A stretch of DNA of 13,758 nt from Planctomycetia bacterium (GCA_005799475.1 SYGQ01000075.1:1-13758), one strand, 5' to 3'. Counted from the first letter of the stretch, positions 1 through 7,925 are shown. Made by a program: numbers and translations. Notes: a model not told the origin generated them from the sequence alone.

Positions 1-1
1 C

Positions 2-634
2 CTCGATTTCGCGCCCGTGGTCGATGTCGACAGCAATCCAGCCAATCCCGTCATCGGCGACCGCAGCTTCGCGCGCGATGCGTCACGCGTGGGCGCGTGC
101 GCTGGAGCATTCATTCGCGCGATGCAGGGGCAGGGCGTCGCGGCGTGCGCGAAGCACTTCCCCGGCCATGGCGACACGGATCTCGACAGCCACTTCAAGC
201 TGCCGAGGCTCGCGCACTCCATGGCCCGTCTGCGCGAGGTTGAGTTGCCTCCGTTCGCGGCGTCGGTGGCGGCCGGTGTGGCCTCGGTCATGACCGCCCA
301 TGTCGTCTTTGATGCGCTCGATTCGGGAACTCCTGCGACGATGAGTCACAAGCTCATCGACGGCATCCTCCGTCGCGAACTGGGTTATGACGGCGTCGTC
401 TTCAGCGACGATCTTGAAATGGCCGCGATCGCCGATCGCATGGGGATCGGAGAGGGGGCGGTGCGCTCGGTTGCCGCGGGTGTCGACTGCGTGCTCGTCT
501 GCCACAAGGCGGATCGCCAGCGCGAGGCGATCGATGCCCTCACGAAGGCGCTCGTCGACGGGACGCTGGCACACGCGCGGGTCGAGCAGGCCGCCGTGCG
601 TCTTGATCTCTTGCGCGCGCGCTTCGTCCGTTGA
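2..634 (+). CDS. nagZ: Beta-N-acetylhexosaminidase (NagZ, GH3 family), 3' portion
   Basis: Carboxy-terminal 210 residues of a glycoside hydrolase family 3 enzyme of the NagZ type, which removes N-acetylglucosamine from 1,6-anhydro-muropeptides during peptidoglycan recycling, or from related glycans. The reading frame is already open at base 2 (LDFAPVVDVDSNP..., followed by NPVIGDRSF), so the gene starts upstream of the window. The family loop KHFPGHGDTDLDSH (fragment residues 51-64) supplies the Asp-His acid/base dyad. FSDDLEM (134-140) carries the nucleophilic aspartate. No signal peptide can be judged because the amino terminus is missing. The last 95 bases overlap the 3' end of the opposing repressor gene. 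Family assignment is firm; cytoplasmic recycling versus another beta-hexosaminidase role is inferred. Confidence 0.95.
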   Translation, partial: LDFAPVVDVDSNPANPVIGDRSFARDASRVGACAGAFIRAMQGQGVAACAKHFPGHGDTDLDSHFKLPRLAHSMARLREVELPPFAASVAAGVASVMTAHVVFDALDSGTPATMSHKLIDGILRRELGYDGVVFSDDLEMAAIADRMGIGEGAVRSVAAGVDCVLVCHKADRQREAIDALTKALVDGTLAHARVEQAAVRLDLLRARFVR

Positions 635-1067
635 GAGCCAGGAACCGTCGCATGGCGGCAAGCGTGCTCGCACCGCAGTGATGCTCGATGCCCTCAGAGT
701 CCCGGGCCGCCTCGGCAGGCCTCACGCCGAGTGACATGAGGAAGGAAACGACCGTGGCGTGACGCGCACGCGAGGCGCGGGCGAGCCGCTCGCCAGAGGC
801 GCTGAGCGAGATCGGTCCGTGACGCTGCTTGCGAGCAAGGCCCGCGAGGGTGAGGCGCTGCACGATGCGAACGACCGTCACATGCGAGACACGCATGTGC
901 GCCGCGAGGTCTCGGACGCGACACGATCCGTGGGCGCTCAGCATGGCGTCGATCGCTTCCACATAGTCCTCGAATGTCTCATGGGCGTGATCGGTCCTCG
1001 TCTTGACGAAGACGCCGCGGGCGGGGCTGACAGGGGTCCGTCGGGGGGTTGCCATCGGAGGGCACAT
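540..1067 (-). CDS. mntR: MntR/DtxR-family manganese-responsive repressor
   Basis: Metal-dependent transcriptional repressor, 175 residues. It has an amino-terminal winged helix (about residues 30-95, recognition helix near SHVTVVRIVQRL) and a helical metal-binding/dimerization domain. The MntR ligand set is all present: D34, E37 (in EDYVEAI), H103 (RARHATV), and E125, E128, H129 (SEGIEHH). There is no SH3-like third domain, as in MntR. The start at 1067 was chosen over an in-frame ATG at 1055. Neither has a strong ribosome site, although GGTAGGAC lies just before 1067. After the conserved FLAL segment (about residue 145) a basic, low-complexity tail runs into the antisense of nagZ, longer than usual for MntR (about 140-155 residues). 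The gene is divergent from troA with a shared palindrome between them, so autoregulation and control of the importer are likely. Confidence 0.9.
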   Translation of the reverse strand: MCPPMATPRRTPVSPARGVFVKTRTDHAHETFEDYVEAIDAMLSAHGSCRVRDLAAHMRVSHVTVVRIVQRLTLAGLARKQRHGPISLSASGERLARASRARHATVVSFLMSLGVRPAEAARDSEGIEHHCGASTLAAMRRFLALNGRSARARDQDARRPARPARVPASRRRAPS

Positions 1068-1081
1068 GTCCTACCATCAAT

Positions 1082-1097
1082 TGTAGCTATGGCTACA
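1082..1097. promoter_or_regulatory. Probable MntR operator overlapping troA start codon
   Basis: Perfect inverted repeat TGTAGC-TATG-GCTACA (6-bp arms, 4-base spacer) in the 21-base gap between the divergent mntR and troA start codons. The troA ATG falls at 1089-1091, inside the spacer. The core TAGC-N4-GCTA equals the core of the Escherichia coli MntR box as I remember it (CATAGC-AAAG-GCTATG). Seen: the palindrome and its position. Inferred: binding by the adjacent MntR, and repression of both genes when manganese is plentiful. Confidence 0.7.
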
Positions 1098-2021
1098 TTC
1101 GCGGCAATCGTCTTTGTCCTTGGGATGCTTCAGACCACCCCGACGCCGACGCCACCACTCAAGGTCGTCTGTACCACGGGCATGCTCGGCGACATGGTGC
1201 GGGGGATTGTCGGCGAGCACGCTGAGGTCACAACGCTCATGGGTCCGGGCGTCGATCCACATCTCTACAAGGCGACCGTCGCCGATGTGCGCACGCTCTC
1301 TGGGGCGGACGCGATCGTGGCCAACGGCCTCATGCTCGAAGGGCGAATGCAGGAATTGTTTCCGAAGCTCCGCCTGAAGGGGACGCTTGTCATCGAGGCG
1401 GGCGCCGGAGTGCCCCCGAGCAAACTCCTCACCCCCGAGGGCTCGCACGGGCACCCAGACCCTCACATTTGGATGGACCCTGGACTCTGGGCGGAGGCGG
1501 CGCGATTCGTGGCGAAGGAACTCGGCGCGCGCGACCCTTCGCATGCAACCGAGTACGAGCGGAACGCCGCCGCGCTGGAGAAAAAGTGGCTCGCGTCCGA
1601 TGCGCTGATCGCGGGCGCGCTTGCGAGCGTGCCCCCCACGCGCCGCGTCCTTGTCACCGCGCACGACGCATTCAGCTACTTCGGTCGTCGCTACAGCGTC
1701 ACTGTGGCGGGGATCCAAGGAGTGTCGACCGAGAGTGAGTCGGGCCTCGAGGACATCCGACGACTCGTCGACATGCTCGTCACGCGAAAGGTGCCAGCGG
1801 TGTTTGTGGAGACATCTGTCGGTGACAAGAGCGTCCGCGCACTTGTCGAAGGCGCCGCGGCGCGCGGGCATCCTGTGACCATCGGCGGCTCGCTCTACTC
1901 CGATGCAATGGGCGAAGCGGATTCCTTCGCTGGGTCGTACACGGGCATGATCCAGACCAACGCCGCGACCATCGTCAAGGCGCTCGGCGGCGACGCGAAG
2001 GGGCTCGTGCCAGCGCCGTGA
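1089..2021 (+). CDS. troA: TroA-like Mn/Zn ABC transporter substrate-binding protein
   Basis: Periplasmic cluster A-I metal-binding protein, 310 residues. A short hydrophobic amino-terminal segment (residues 4-15, no Lys/Arg ahead of it) acts as the probable export signal. A Thr-Pro-rich linker follows, then the mature domain. The four TroA ligands are visible: H58 (DPHLYKAT), H126 (DPHIWMDP), H192 (TAHDAFSYF) and D272 (SDAMGEAD). Histidine at the third position is the TroA/ZnuA pattern; PsaA/MntC proteins have glutamate there. The metal is inferred to be Mn2+ (or Zn2+), because the neighbour is MntR. The start at 1089 is chosen because everything upstream in frame is antisense to mntR. No Shine-Dalgarno sequence precedes it and the operator covers it, suggesting a leaderless mRNA. 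The stop overlaps the troB start (GTGA). Confidence 0.93.
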   Translation: MATFAAIVFVLGMLQTTPTPTPPLKVVCTTGMLGDMVRGIVGEHAEVTTLMGPGVDPHLYKATVADVRTLSGADAIVANGLMLEGRMQELFPKLRLKGTLVIEAGAGVPPSKLLTPEGSHGHPDPHIWMDPGLWAEAARFVAKELGARDPSHATEYERNAAALEKKWLASDALIAGALASVPPTRRVLVTAHDAFSYFGRRYSVTVAGIQGVSTESESGLEDIRRLVDMLVTRKVPAVFVETSVGDKSVRALVEGAAARGHPVTIGGSLYSDAMGEADSFAGSYTGMIQTNAATIVKALGGDAKGLVPAP

Positions 2022-2794
2022 AGGGCCATTCTCCGACCAGTCCGCTCTCCATCCACGCGCTCACTGTGGCGTACCAGCGCAAGCGAGTGCTGTGGGATGT
2101 CGATCTCGACATTCCCGCGGGTGCCATCATTGGCATCATCGGGCCAAACGGCGCCGGCAAGAGCACGCTCCTGAAGGCATGTCTCGGACTCGTGACGGCC
2201 GCCAGCGGGCAGGTGTCAGTCTTTGGCAAGCCACTCTCCGACGACCCCACGCGCGTGGGCTATGTGCCGCAGCGAGAGAGCGTCGACTGGGACTTTCCTG
2301 TGACCGTGCTCGATGTCGTCCTGATGGGGACCTACGGCCGACTCGGATGGCTTCGGCGGCCCGGGCGACGCGAGCGCGACGCCGCGCACGCGGCGCTCGA
2401 GACGCTGGGGATGAGCGCCTTCAGTCACCGACAGATCGGGCAACTCTCAGGCGGCCAGCAGCAGCGCGTGTTCCTCGCGCGCGCCCTCGCGCAGGACGCG
2501 TCCCTCTACTTGATGGACGAACCGTTCGCCTCGGTGGATGCCGCGACCGAACAAGCCATCCTCACTGTCCTTCGACGGCTGCGCGACGAGGGACGCACTG
2601 CGGTCGTCGTGCACCACGACCTGGAGAGCGCACGCGAGTACTTCGACTGGGTGGTGCTCTTGAACACGCGAGTGATCGCGGCGGGGCCAGCGCAGGAAGT
2701 TCTCACGCACGACCGCCTGCGCGAGACCTACGGCGGTCGCCTTGCCCTCCTCGACGAAGCGGCGCAGCGACTTCAAGGTGCGCAAGGGGGGTAG
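2018..2794 (+). CDS. troB: Metal ABC transporter ATP-binding protein
   Basis: Cytoplasmic ATPase of the Mn/Zn importer, 258 residues, the usual length. It has Walker A GPNGAGKST (42-50), Q-loop Q85, signature LSGGQQQR (143-150), Walker B YLMDEPF (164-170, catalytic E168) and switch histidine H200 (VVVHHDL). The PQRESVDWDFPVTV segment after the Q-loop is typical of the TroB/ZnuC/MntB subfamily. It starts with GTG at 2018, whose last two bases are the first two of the troA stop (GTGA overlap), so translation is probably coupled to troA. The next gene begins three bases after its stop. Expected to dimerize and drive the TroC/TroD permease pair. Confidence 0.95.
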   Translation: MKGHSPTSPLSIHALTVAYQRKRVLWDVDLDIPAGAIIGIIGPNGAGKSTLLKACLGLVTAASGQVSVFGKPLSDDPTRVGYVPQRESVDWDFPVTVLDVVLMGTYGRLGWLRRPGRRERDAAHAALETLGMSAFSHRQIGQLSGGQQQRVFLARALAQDASLYLMDEPFASVDAATEQAILTVLRRLRDEGRTAVVVHHDLESAREYFDWVVLLNTRVIAAGPAQEVLTHDRLRETYGGRLALLDEAAQRLQGAQGG

Positions 2795-2797
2795 CGC

Positions 2798-3670
2798 ATG
2801 TTTGGACTCGACCACAACACGCAGGTGGTCGCTGCAGCTGCCGCCATGACGGGAGCCGCCGCAGGGATCGCTGGGTCGCTGCTGACACTCAGAAAGCGCG
2901 CGCTCCTAGGGGATGCGCTCGGGCACGCGACGCTTCCGGGCATCGCGCTGGCGTACATCGCGTCGGTGTGGCTCGGAGGATCCGGACGAGAACCCGTCGT
3001 CCTGATGCTTGGCGCGGCGCTCGGTGGACTCGCTGGGCTCGCGAGTCTCGCACTGATCCGCCGACTCGCGCGTGTCTCCGATGACGCCGCGATGGCGATC
3101 GTCCTTGGTTCGTTTTTCGGTCTGGGCACCGCGCTCTTGACCCTCATCCAGTCGTCGCCATCGGGCCACGCGGCCGGACTCGCGACGCTCGTGACCGGGC
3201 ACGCTGCGTCGATGGTGACCGACGATGCCGTGATCGCGGCGGGAGTCGCCCTCGTGTGCATGGCCGTCGTGGGGATGCTGTCCAAGGAACTCAGTTTGCT
3301 CTGCTTCGATGAAGGGTTTGCACAGACATTGGGCCGCCGAACGAAGGTCCTCGACGCGGTCGTCCTTCTCGTCGCCACCTGTGTTGTCGTGGCAGGACTT
3401 CGGTCGGTCGGTCTTGTGCTCATCGTTGCGCTGCTCATCATTCCCGCAGCCGCGGCGCGTCTTGTGGTGGATCGGTTCGTGCCAATGCTGAGTGTCGCCG
3501 CGATCGTTGGCGCGTTGAGCGGCGTGATCGGCACACTCGTGAGCGCCAGCGCACCGGACCTTCCGGCGGGAGCGTGCATCGTGCTTGCGGCGGCGGCGCT
3601 CTTTGGCATCGCGGCGGTGTGTGCGCCGCGAAACGGTGTCATCGCGCGCGTTCGGGGGGCGATGCCGTGA
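2798..3670 (+). CDS. troC: Metal ABC transporter permease (ABC-3 family), first subunit
   Basis: Integral membrane permease, 290 residues, with the ABC-3 family pattern of about eight hydrophobic helices. Early in the protein it has the conserved loop RKRALLGDALGHATLPGIAL, which matches the LxGDALSHAxLPG signature of Mn/Zn/Fe permeases. A later conserved segment reads LRSVGLVLIVALLIIPAAAARL (split here for position: about residues 203-225), the ABC-3 GxxLVxALLxxPAAxA motif. It starts with ATG three bases after troB; a G-rich run just upstream can serve as ribosome site. Its stop overlaps the start of the next permease (GTGA). Unlike the next subunit it ends soon after the last helix, without an extra domain. 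Confidence 0.93.
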   Translation: MFGLDHNTQVVAAAAAMTGAAAGIAGSLLTLRKRALLGDALGHATLPGIALAYIASVWLGGSGREPVVLMLGAALGGLAGLASLALIRRLARVSDDAAMAIVLGSFFGLGTALLTLIQSSPSGHAAGLATLVTGHAASMVTDDAVIAAGVALVCMAVVGMLSKELSLLCFDEGFAQTLGRRTKVLDAVVLLVATCVVVAGLRSVGLVLIVALLIIPAAAARLVVDRFVPMLSVAAIVGALSGVIGTLVSASAPDLPAGACIVLAAAALFGIAAVCAPRNGVIARVRGAMP

Positions 3671-5010
3671 ATGCATGGTCGTGGGGTGTCGACGGATGGA
3701 TCATCGTGATCGGTGCCTTGGCGGCCATCGCGTGCGCCGTGCCCGGGGTATTCCTCGTCGTTCGCCGCGAGGCCATGCTGGCCGACGCGCTCTCTCACGC
3801 GGCGCTCCCGGGGATTGCCGGCGCGTTCCTCATGTCGGGGACACGCGACCCGCTGTGGATGTTCCTCGGGGCTGTCGGCGCAGGGCTTCTTGTGGCGATC
3901 GGCGCACGGGGGATCGCCGCGCTGGGGCGGGTTGATGCGGGTGCGGCCATGGGGATCGCCTTCACGACACTCTTCGCGCTCGGCCTCGTCGCCATTGTTC
4001 AGGCGGCCGACCGCGTTGACCTCGATCCATCCTGCGTTCTCTTCGGATCGCTCGAACTGGCTCCGTTGGACACGATTGATGTCGGTGGTGCGGCGGTTCC
4101 GCGAGCGGCAGTCGTCCTTGCGTGCGTCGCGGCCATCAACCTCGCCGTCGCTGCACTTCTTTGGAAAGAGTTCACGATTACCGCGTTCGACGCCCCGCTG
4201 GCGCGAGCTCTCAACCTGCGGCCGCGCGTGATCGAGCTCCTCGTGCTGGCCATGGCCGCTGCGACCTGCGTTGCAGCGTTTGAGGCCGTGGGCAGCATCC
4301 TCGTCGTCGCGATGATCGTGATCCCTGCGGCGTCAGCGCGTCTCATGTCGGACCGCCTCGCGGGGATGGTGGTGGGTGCTGTCGTTCTGGGCATCGTCGG
4401 CGCTCTGGCCGGACACTGGCTCGCGTCAGCCGCCGCGCCGATGCTGTTGCCAAGCGGACGCGATGCGTCGACTGCGGGATCGATCGCCGCGGCACTCGGC
4501 GGGATCTTCGTGGTCACCGCGCTCTTCTCGCCGCAGCGGGGCGCGCTGCGGAGGCTCGCGGATCGAGCGAGCCTCGCGCGTCGCGTGGTCCGCGAGGACG
4601 CGCTCGGCCTTCTGTGGCGCGTCGAAGAAGACGGCAAGACGATCGACACCAAGAGACTTGCCACGCTTCTTGTGCGTGGGGCACAGGCGCGTCCGAGGTC
4701 GATCGGTCGCGCGATCAACCGTCTCGCGCGCGAGCGACTTGTGAGCATTGACGCTGGGCGAATCGCTTTGACAACCGAGGGCCGGAACGCCGGCGCGGAA
4801 CTTGTGCGCTCCCATCGACTCTGGGAGCTCTACTTGGCGCGACGGCTCGCGCTCGCGCCGGACCATGTGCACGACACCGCGATGGTGCTCGAACACATCA
4901 CCGACTCGACGATGCGCGACGAACTCGCCCGCGAAGAACTTGCCGACCCGACTAACCCGGAATCCCTCAAGGACCCGCACGGGCGGATTGTGCCCAGACC
5001 TCCCGAGTAG
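3667..5010 (+). CDS. troD: Metal ABC permease fused to a DtxR/MntR-like metal-sensing domain
   Basis: 447 residues. Residues 1-285 are an ABC-3 permease, paralogous to troC, with VRREAMLADALSHAALPG near the amino terminus and VGSILVVAMIVIPAASARL late. Residues 286-447 are a cytoplasmic tail resembling a DtxR/MntR repressor: a winged-helix-like part (about 308-375, ending in LTTEGR) followed by the metal-binding/dimerization part. Compared with DtxR, the ligands H79, E83, H98, E105 and H106 correspond to H383, E387, H402, E409 and H410. The C102 position is M406. The tail ends DPHGRIVP, like the DtxR family SPYGxxIP. The GTG start at 3667 overlaps the troC stop by four bases. The role of the tail (allosteric feedback on transport, or DNA binding at the membrane) is unknown. 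The stop abuts the opposing peptidase gene with no gap. Confidence 0.93.
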   Translation: MNAWSWGVDGWIIVIGALAAIACAVPGVFLVVRREAMLADALSHAALPGIAGAFLMSGTRDPLWMFLGAVGAGLLVAIGARGIAALGRVDAGAAMGIAFTTLFALGLVAIVQAADRVDLDPSCVLFGSLELAPLDTIDVGGAAVPRAAVVLACVAAINLAVAALLWKEFTITAFDAPLARALNLRPRVIELLVLAMAAATCVAAFEAVGSILVVAMIVIPAASARLMSDRLAGMVVGAVVLGIVGALAGHWLASAAAPMLLPSGRDASTAGSIAAALGGIFVVTALFSPQRGALRRLADRASLARRVVREDALGLLWRVEEDGKTIDTKRLATLLVRGAQARPRSIGRAINRLARERLVSIDAGRIALTTEGRNAGAELVRSHRLWELYLARRLALAPDHVHDTAMVLEHITDSTMRDELAREELADPTNPESLKDPHGRIVPRPPE

Positions 5011-5979
5011 TCAGGGCGCCTTGGGCGGCGCAGGAATCGTTGCAGGCGGGGCTGGTTCGGGGTCCTTGCGCGCCGCGAAGGGTTCAGCGGCGGCGTCGAT
5101 CGCGGCAAGGGCCACGAGTTGCGCCACCTCCGCCGCGAGTGACGCATCGATCTTGGCGACCTCGTCACTCACTTTGTGATAGTCCTCGTGATCTTCGACG
5201 GAGAACAGCACCGCCGGCACACCCTTCTTGAGGAACGGCCCTTGGTCGCTGCGGTCCAGCCAGTCCGGGTGCTCATCCACCCGCAGTTTCAATCCGATCG
5301 CCTCGTTCGCGCGGCGAAGTGTCGCGATCACGGTCGCGCCCTTGGGGCCTCCGTCAATGAAGATCTCTCTCGGCTTGCCACGGCTGATCATGTCCATGTT
5401 GAAGACGGCGCGGATCTCGCCAAGTGGAACGGGCGGATCCTTCACGAATGCCCGTGACCCGACCATCCCGGCTTCTTCGCCGTTGAACGCGACGAAGAGG
5501 ACGCGACAGCGGGGGCCAACTCCAGCGGCCGCGCACGACTGCAGTGCATGCGCGACGGCGATCATGCCAGCGACACCGGATGCGTTGTCGTCCGCGCCGT
5601 TGTGGATCTTGTCGTCGCCCGAACGCTTTGGTCGGAGATGGTCGTAGTGCGCCGTGACGAGGACGCAGCCATCCGTGCGCGTCTCCGGCCTCGGATCAAG
5701 GACGCCGACGAGATTGGGTCCCGTCTCGGCGTTCGTGTCGATGGTCTTCCGTTCCATCGTGACACCCTCACTTGCCATGCGTGCGACGATCCATTGCGCC
5801 GCCTTTTCCGCAAAGGGACTGCGAAAGAACCGGCCCCCCATCTCGTCGCTCGCGAGTTCGGCGATGTCCTTGCGCACCTGATCGGGTGTGATCGCCGTGC
5901 GCGCAAGCGCGAGTGGACTCGGCGACTGCGCTTGGGCCAACGCGACCATGAGAGACACGAAGAGTGCATGTGCGATCAT
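5011..5979 (-). CDS. Secreted M28-family zinc metallopeptidase
   Basis: 322-residue aminopeptidase-like enzyme of the M28 family. A signal peptide is evident (residues 1-18, MIAHALFVSLMVALAQAQ), so it is exported. The two-zinc site is complete: H111 (HYDH), D131 (GADDNASG), E168-E169 (FNGEEAG, catalytic base and ligand), D196 (FNMDM) and H268 (EDYHKVSD). The carboxy terminus is Pro/Ala-rich and probably disordered. The start ATG at 5979 overlaps the stop of the upstream metal ATPase gene as ATGA, so the two are translationally coupled despite unrelated functions. Substrate specificity cannot be read from the sequence; M28 members include leucyl aminopeptidases and glutaminyl cyclases. The stop codons of this gene and troD are directly adjacent. 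Confidence 0.92.
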   Translation of the reverse strand: MIAHALFVSLMVALAQAQSPSPLALARTAITPDQVRKDIAELASDEMGGRFFRSPFAEKAAQWIVARMASEGVTMERKTIDTNAETGPNLVGVLDPRPETRTDGCVLVTAHYDHLRPKRSGDDKIHNGADDNASGVAGMIAVAHALQSCAAAGVGPRCRVLFVAFNGEEAGMVGSRAFVKDPPVPLGEIRAVFNMDMISRGKPREIFIDGGPKGATVIATLRRANEAIGLKLRVDEHPDWLDRSDQGPFLKKGVPAVLFSVEDHEDYHKVSDEVAKIDASLAAEVAQLVALAAIDAAAEPFAARKDPEPAPPATIPAPPKAP

Positions 5980-7901
5980 CGCGGCCCCTTGTACCGCAGG
6001 AGCCTGAGTGCGTTGAACGCCACGATCACCGTGCTGCCCTCATGCAGGACAACGGCCATGCCCAGTGGAGCAACTCCGAGCGCCGCCAAGGGAATCAGCA
6101 GCACCACAACGCCGAGCGAAATCGCCACATTCTGCGCGATGATCCGGCGAGCGGCTCGGCTGAGCCCCACCGCGAACGGAAGGCGAGTGAGGTCATCGGC
6201 CATGAGCGCCACATCGGCCGCTTCGAGTGCCACATCGGTCCCGGACGCGCCCATCGCAATGCCGACGGTGGCTGTCGCGAGTGCCGGCGCATCGTTGACG
6301 CCGTCGCCGACCATCGCCACACTCTTCCACTTCGCCAAGAGGCTCTTCACCTCGTCGATCTTCTGCTCGGGAAGGAGTGACGCGGCGAATGAGTCGACGC
6401 CAACCGTGTCCGCCATCACGCGGGCCACGCGCCCGTTGTCGCCGGTGAGCATGGCCGTGTGACCGATGCCATGAGCCCGAAGTTGCTCGACGACCCCGCG
6501 TGCTGATGGTCGGACCGGGTCGGCGATACCAAACGCACCGAGGACGCGATCGCCAAGTGCCACCACTGAGACCGTGCGTGCACCCGCCTCCATGCGGTCG
6601 ATCTCGGCGGCCAGTGGCGCGTCGATCGCGGGGACGCGGTCGACACCAAAGGCACGCCGTCCCGCAATCATGGCACGCTGCGCCCCGACGATCCCAGCGA
6701 CACCAAGCCCGGGAATGGCCTGGACTTCGGTTGCGCGCATTTCGCCGAACCCCTTCGACTCCGCGAATCGCACGATCGCGCGCGCCACGGGATGCGACGA
6801 GTCTCGGTCGAGCGCGCACGCGGTCTCGATCGCTTCGCGCTCGCGGACACGATCGGCGAGTGCGAGCGCCACGACATCCGGTTTGCCCTCCGTGAGCGTC
6901 CCCGTCTTGTCGAACGCGATCGCCTTCACAGTCCCGAGCGCCTCGAGGTACACGCCGCCCTTGATGAGCACACCGTTGCGCGCGGCCTGCGCCACGCCGG
7001 CGAGGACGGCACTCGGTGTCGAGATCACCAAGGCGCACGGTGACGCCCCGACGAGCACCGCCATCGCGCGCAAGAACGCGTCATCGAAGGGCATCGCCGC
7101 AAAGTGCATCAAGAGCACGATGACCATCGGCACGCCGGCGATCACGATCGGCGTGTAGACGCGCGTGAACCGCTCTGCCACCTGTTGGGCACGGCCCTTG
7201 TTGGCCTGGCTCTCCTCGACGAGCCGAATCATGCGCGCCATCGTCGAGTCCGACGAGAGTCGGGTCGTCTCGACGCCGAGAGCCCCTTCACCGTTCACAG
7301 TGCCAGCGAACACGGGATGCCCCGGTTCCCGCCGCACGGGCAGGCTCTCGCCGGTGATCGGACTCTGGTCGACGGACGAACTGCCGTCGCGCACAGTGCC
7401 GTCGATCGGGATTCGCTCCCCCGGCTTCACGCGCACCAAGTCGCCGACCGCGATCTTCTCGATCGGGAGGTCACGCTCTTCGCCATCGCGAACGACTCGC
7501 GCGGATCGCGGCGTCAGAGTGCCGAGTGCATGGATCGCGTTGCGTGCCCGCGAGGTCGCCAAGCCTTCGAGTCCATGCCCGAGCGAAAAGAGAAACAGGA
7601 GGATCGCCGACTCCTCAAGGCGACCGATGATCCCAGCGCCGATGGCGGCCAGCAGCATGAGGAGATCGACATCGAGGCGCCACCGAAGCAGCTGTTCGAG
7701 CGAGCGCGCCGTGACATGCCAGCCCCCGGCGAGGCATGCGCCGATCAAGAAGGCGAAGCCTATGGTCGCGCTCCCACCGACGCGCGGTGCGATCAGTCCG
7801 GCGCCCAAGAGGGCCGCGCATGCAATGGCGCTGATCAAGTCCGGATCAGAAAGGACCCCGCGCGAAAGTCTGTCTGAGTCGGGACAGTCGTGACAACTCA
7901 T
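5976..7901 (-). CDS. P1B-type heavy-metal transporting ATPase, P1B-4 subgroup (SPC motif)
   Basis: 641-residue metal-exporting P-type ATPase. It contains TGES (183-186), the transmembrane metal motif SPC (287-289), phosphorylation site DKTGTLT (D331), HP dipeptide (370-371), TGDN (486-489), GDGVNDAP (532-539) and HEGST in the last helices (620-624). SPC plus HEGG/HEGS-T defines the P1B-4 group (CoaT, CtpD, PfeT-like), whose members export Co2+, Fe2+ or other divalent metals. There is no amino-terminal HMA domain; instead a short tail with C3-H4-D5-C6 could bind metal. It follows a small membrane protein by 24 bases and is coupled to the M28 peptidase downstream. Being tail-to-tail with a Mn/Zn importer suggests a metal-balance cluster. 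The exported ion is not determinable here. Confidence 0.93.
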   Translation of the reverse strand: MSCHDCPDSDRLSRGVLSDPDLISAIACAALLGAGLIAPRVGGSATIGFAFLIGACLAGGWHVTARSLEQLLRWRLDVDLLMLLAAIGAGIIGRLEESAILLFLFSLGHGLEGLATSRARNAIHALGTLTPRSARVVRDGEERDLPIEKIAVGDLVRVKPGERIPIDGTVRDGSSSVDQSPITGESLPVRREPGHPVFAGTVNGEGALGVETTRLSSDSTMARMIRLVEESQANKGRAQQVAERFTRVYTPIVIAGVPMVIVLLMHFAAMPFDDAFLRAMAVLVGASPCALVISTPSAVLAGVAQAARNGVLIKGGVYLEALGTVKAIAFDKTGTLTEGKPDVVALALADRVREREAIETACALDRDSSHPVARAIVRFAESKGFGEMRATEVQAIPGLGVAGIVGAQRAMIAGRRAFGVDRVPAIDAPLAAEIDRMEAGARTVSVVALGDRVLGAFGIADPVRPSARGVVEQLRAHGIGHTAMLTGDNGRVARVMADTVGVDSFAASLLPEQKIDEVKSLLAKWKSVAMVGDGVNDAPALATATVGIAMGASGTDVALEAADVALMADDLTRLPFAVGLSRAARRIIAQNVAISLGVVVLLIPLAALGVAPLGMAVVLHEGSTVIVAFNALRLLRYKGPR

Positions 7902-7925
7902 CGGCCTACCAGCAGTGCGTGCGAG

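Noticed and set aside
759..1088. 110-codon amino-terminal extension of troA
   Set aside because: It is antisense to the well-supported mntR gene, has no family similarity, and would place the export signal in the middle of the protein.
1077..1871. 264-codon minus-strand open frame opposite troA
   Set aside because: Arg/His-rich antisense of a clear metal-binding protein, with no recognisable domain.
2773..3798. Long minus-strand open frame opposite troC
   Set aside because: Composition is the Ser/Thr/Arg-rich shadow typical of GC-rich genes, and the plus strand encodes a clear permease.
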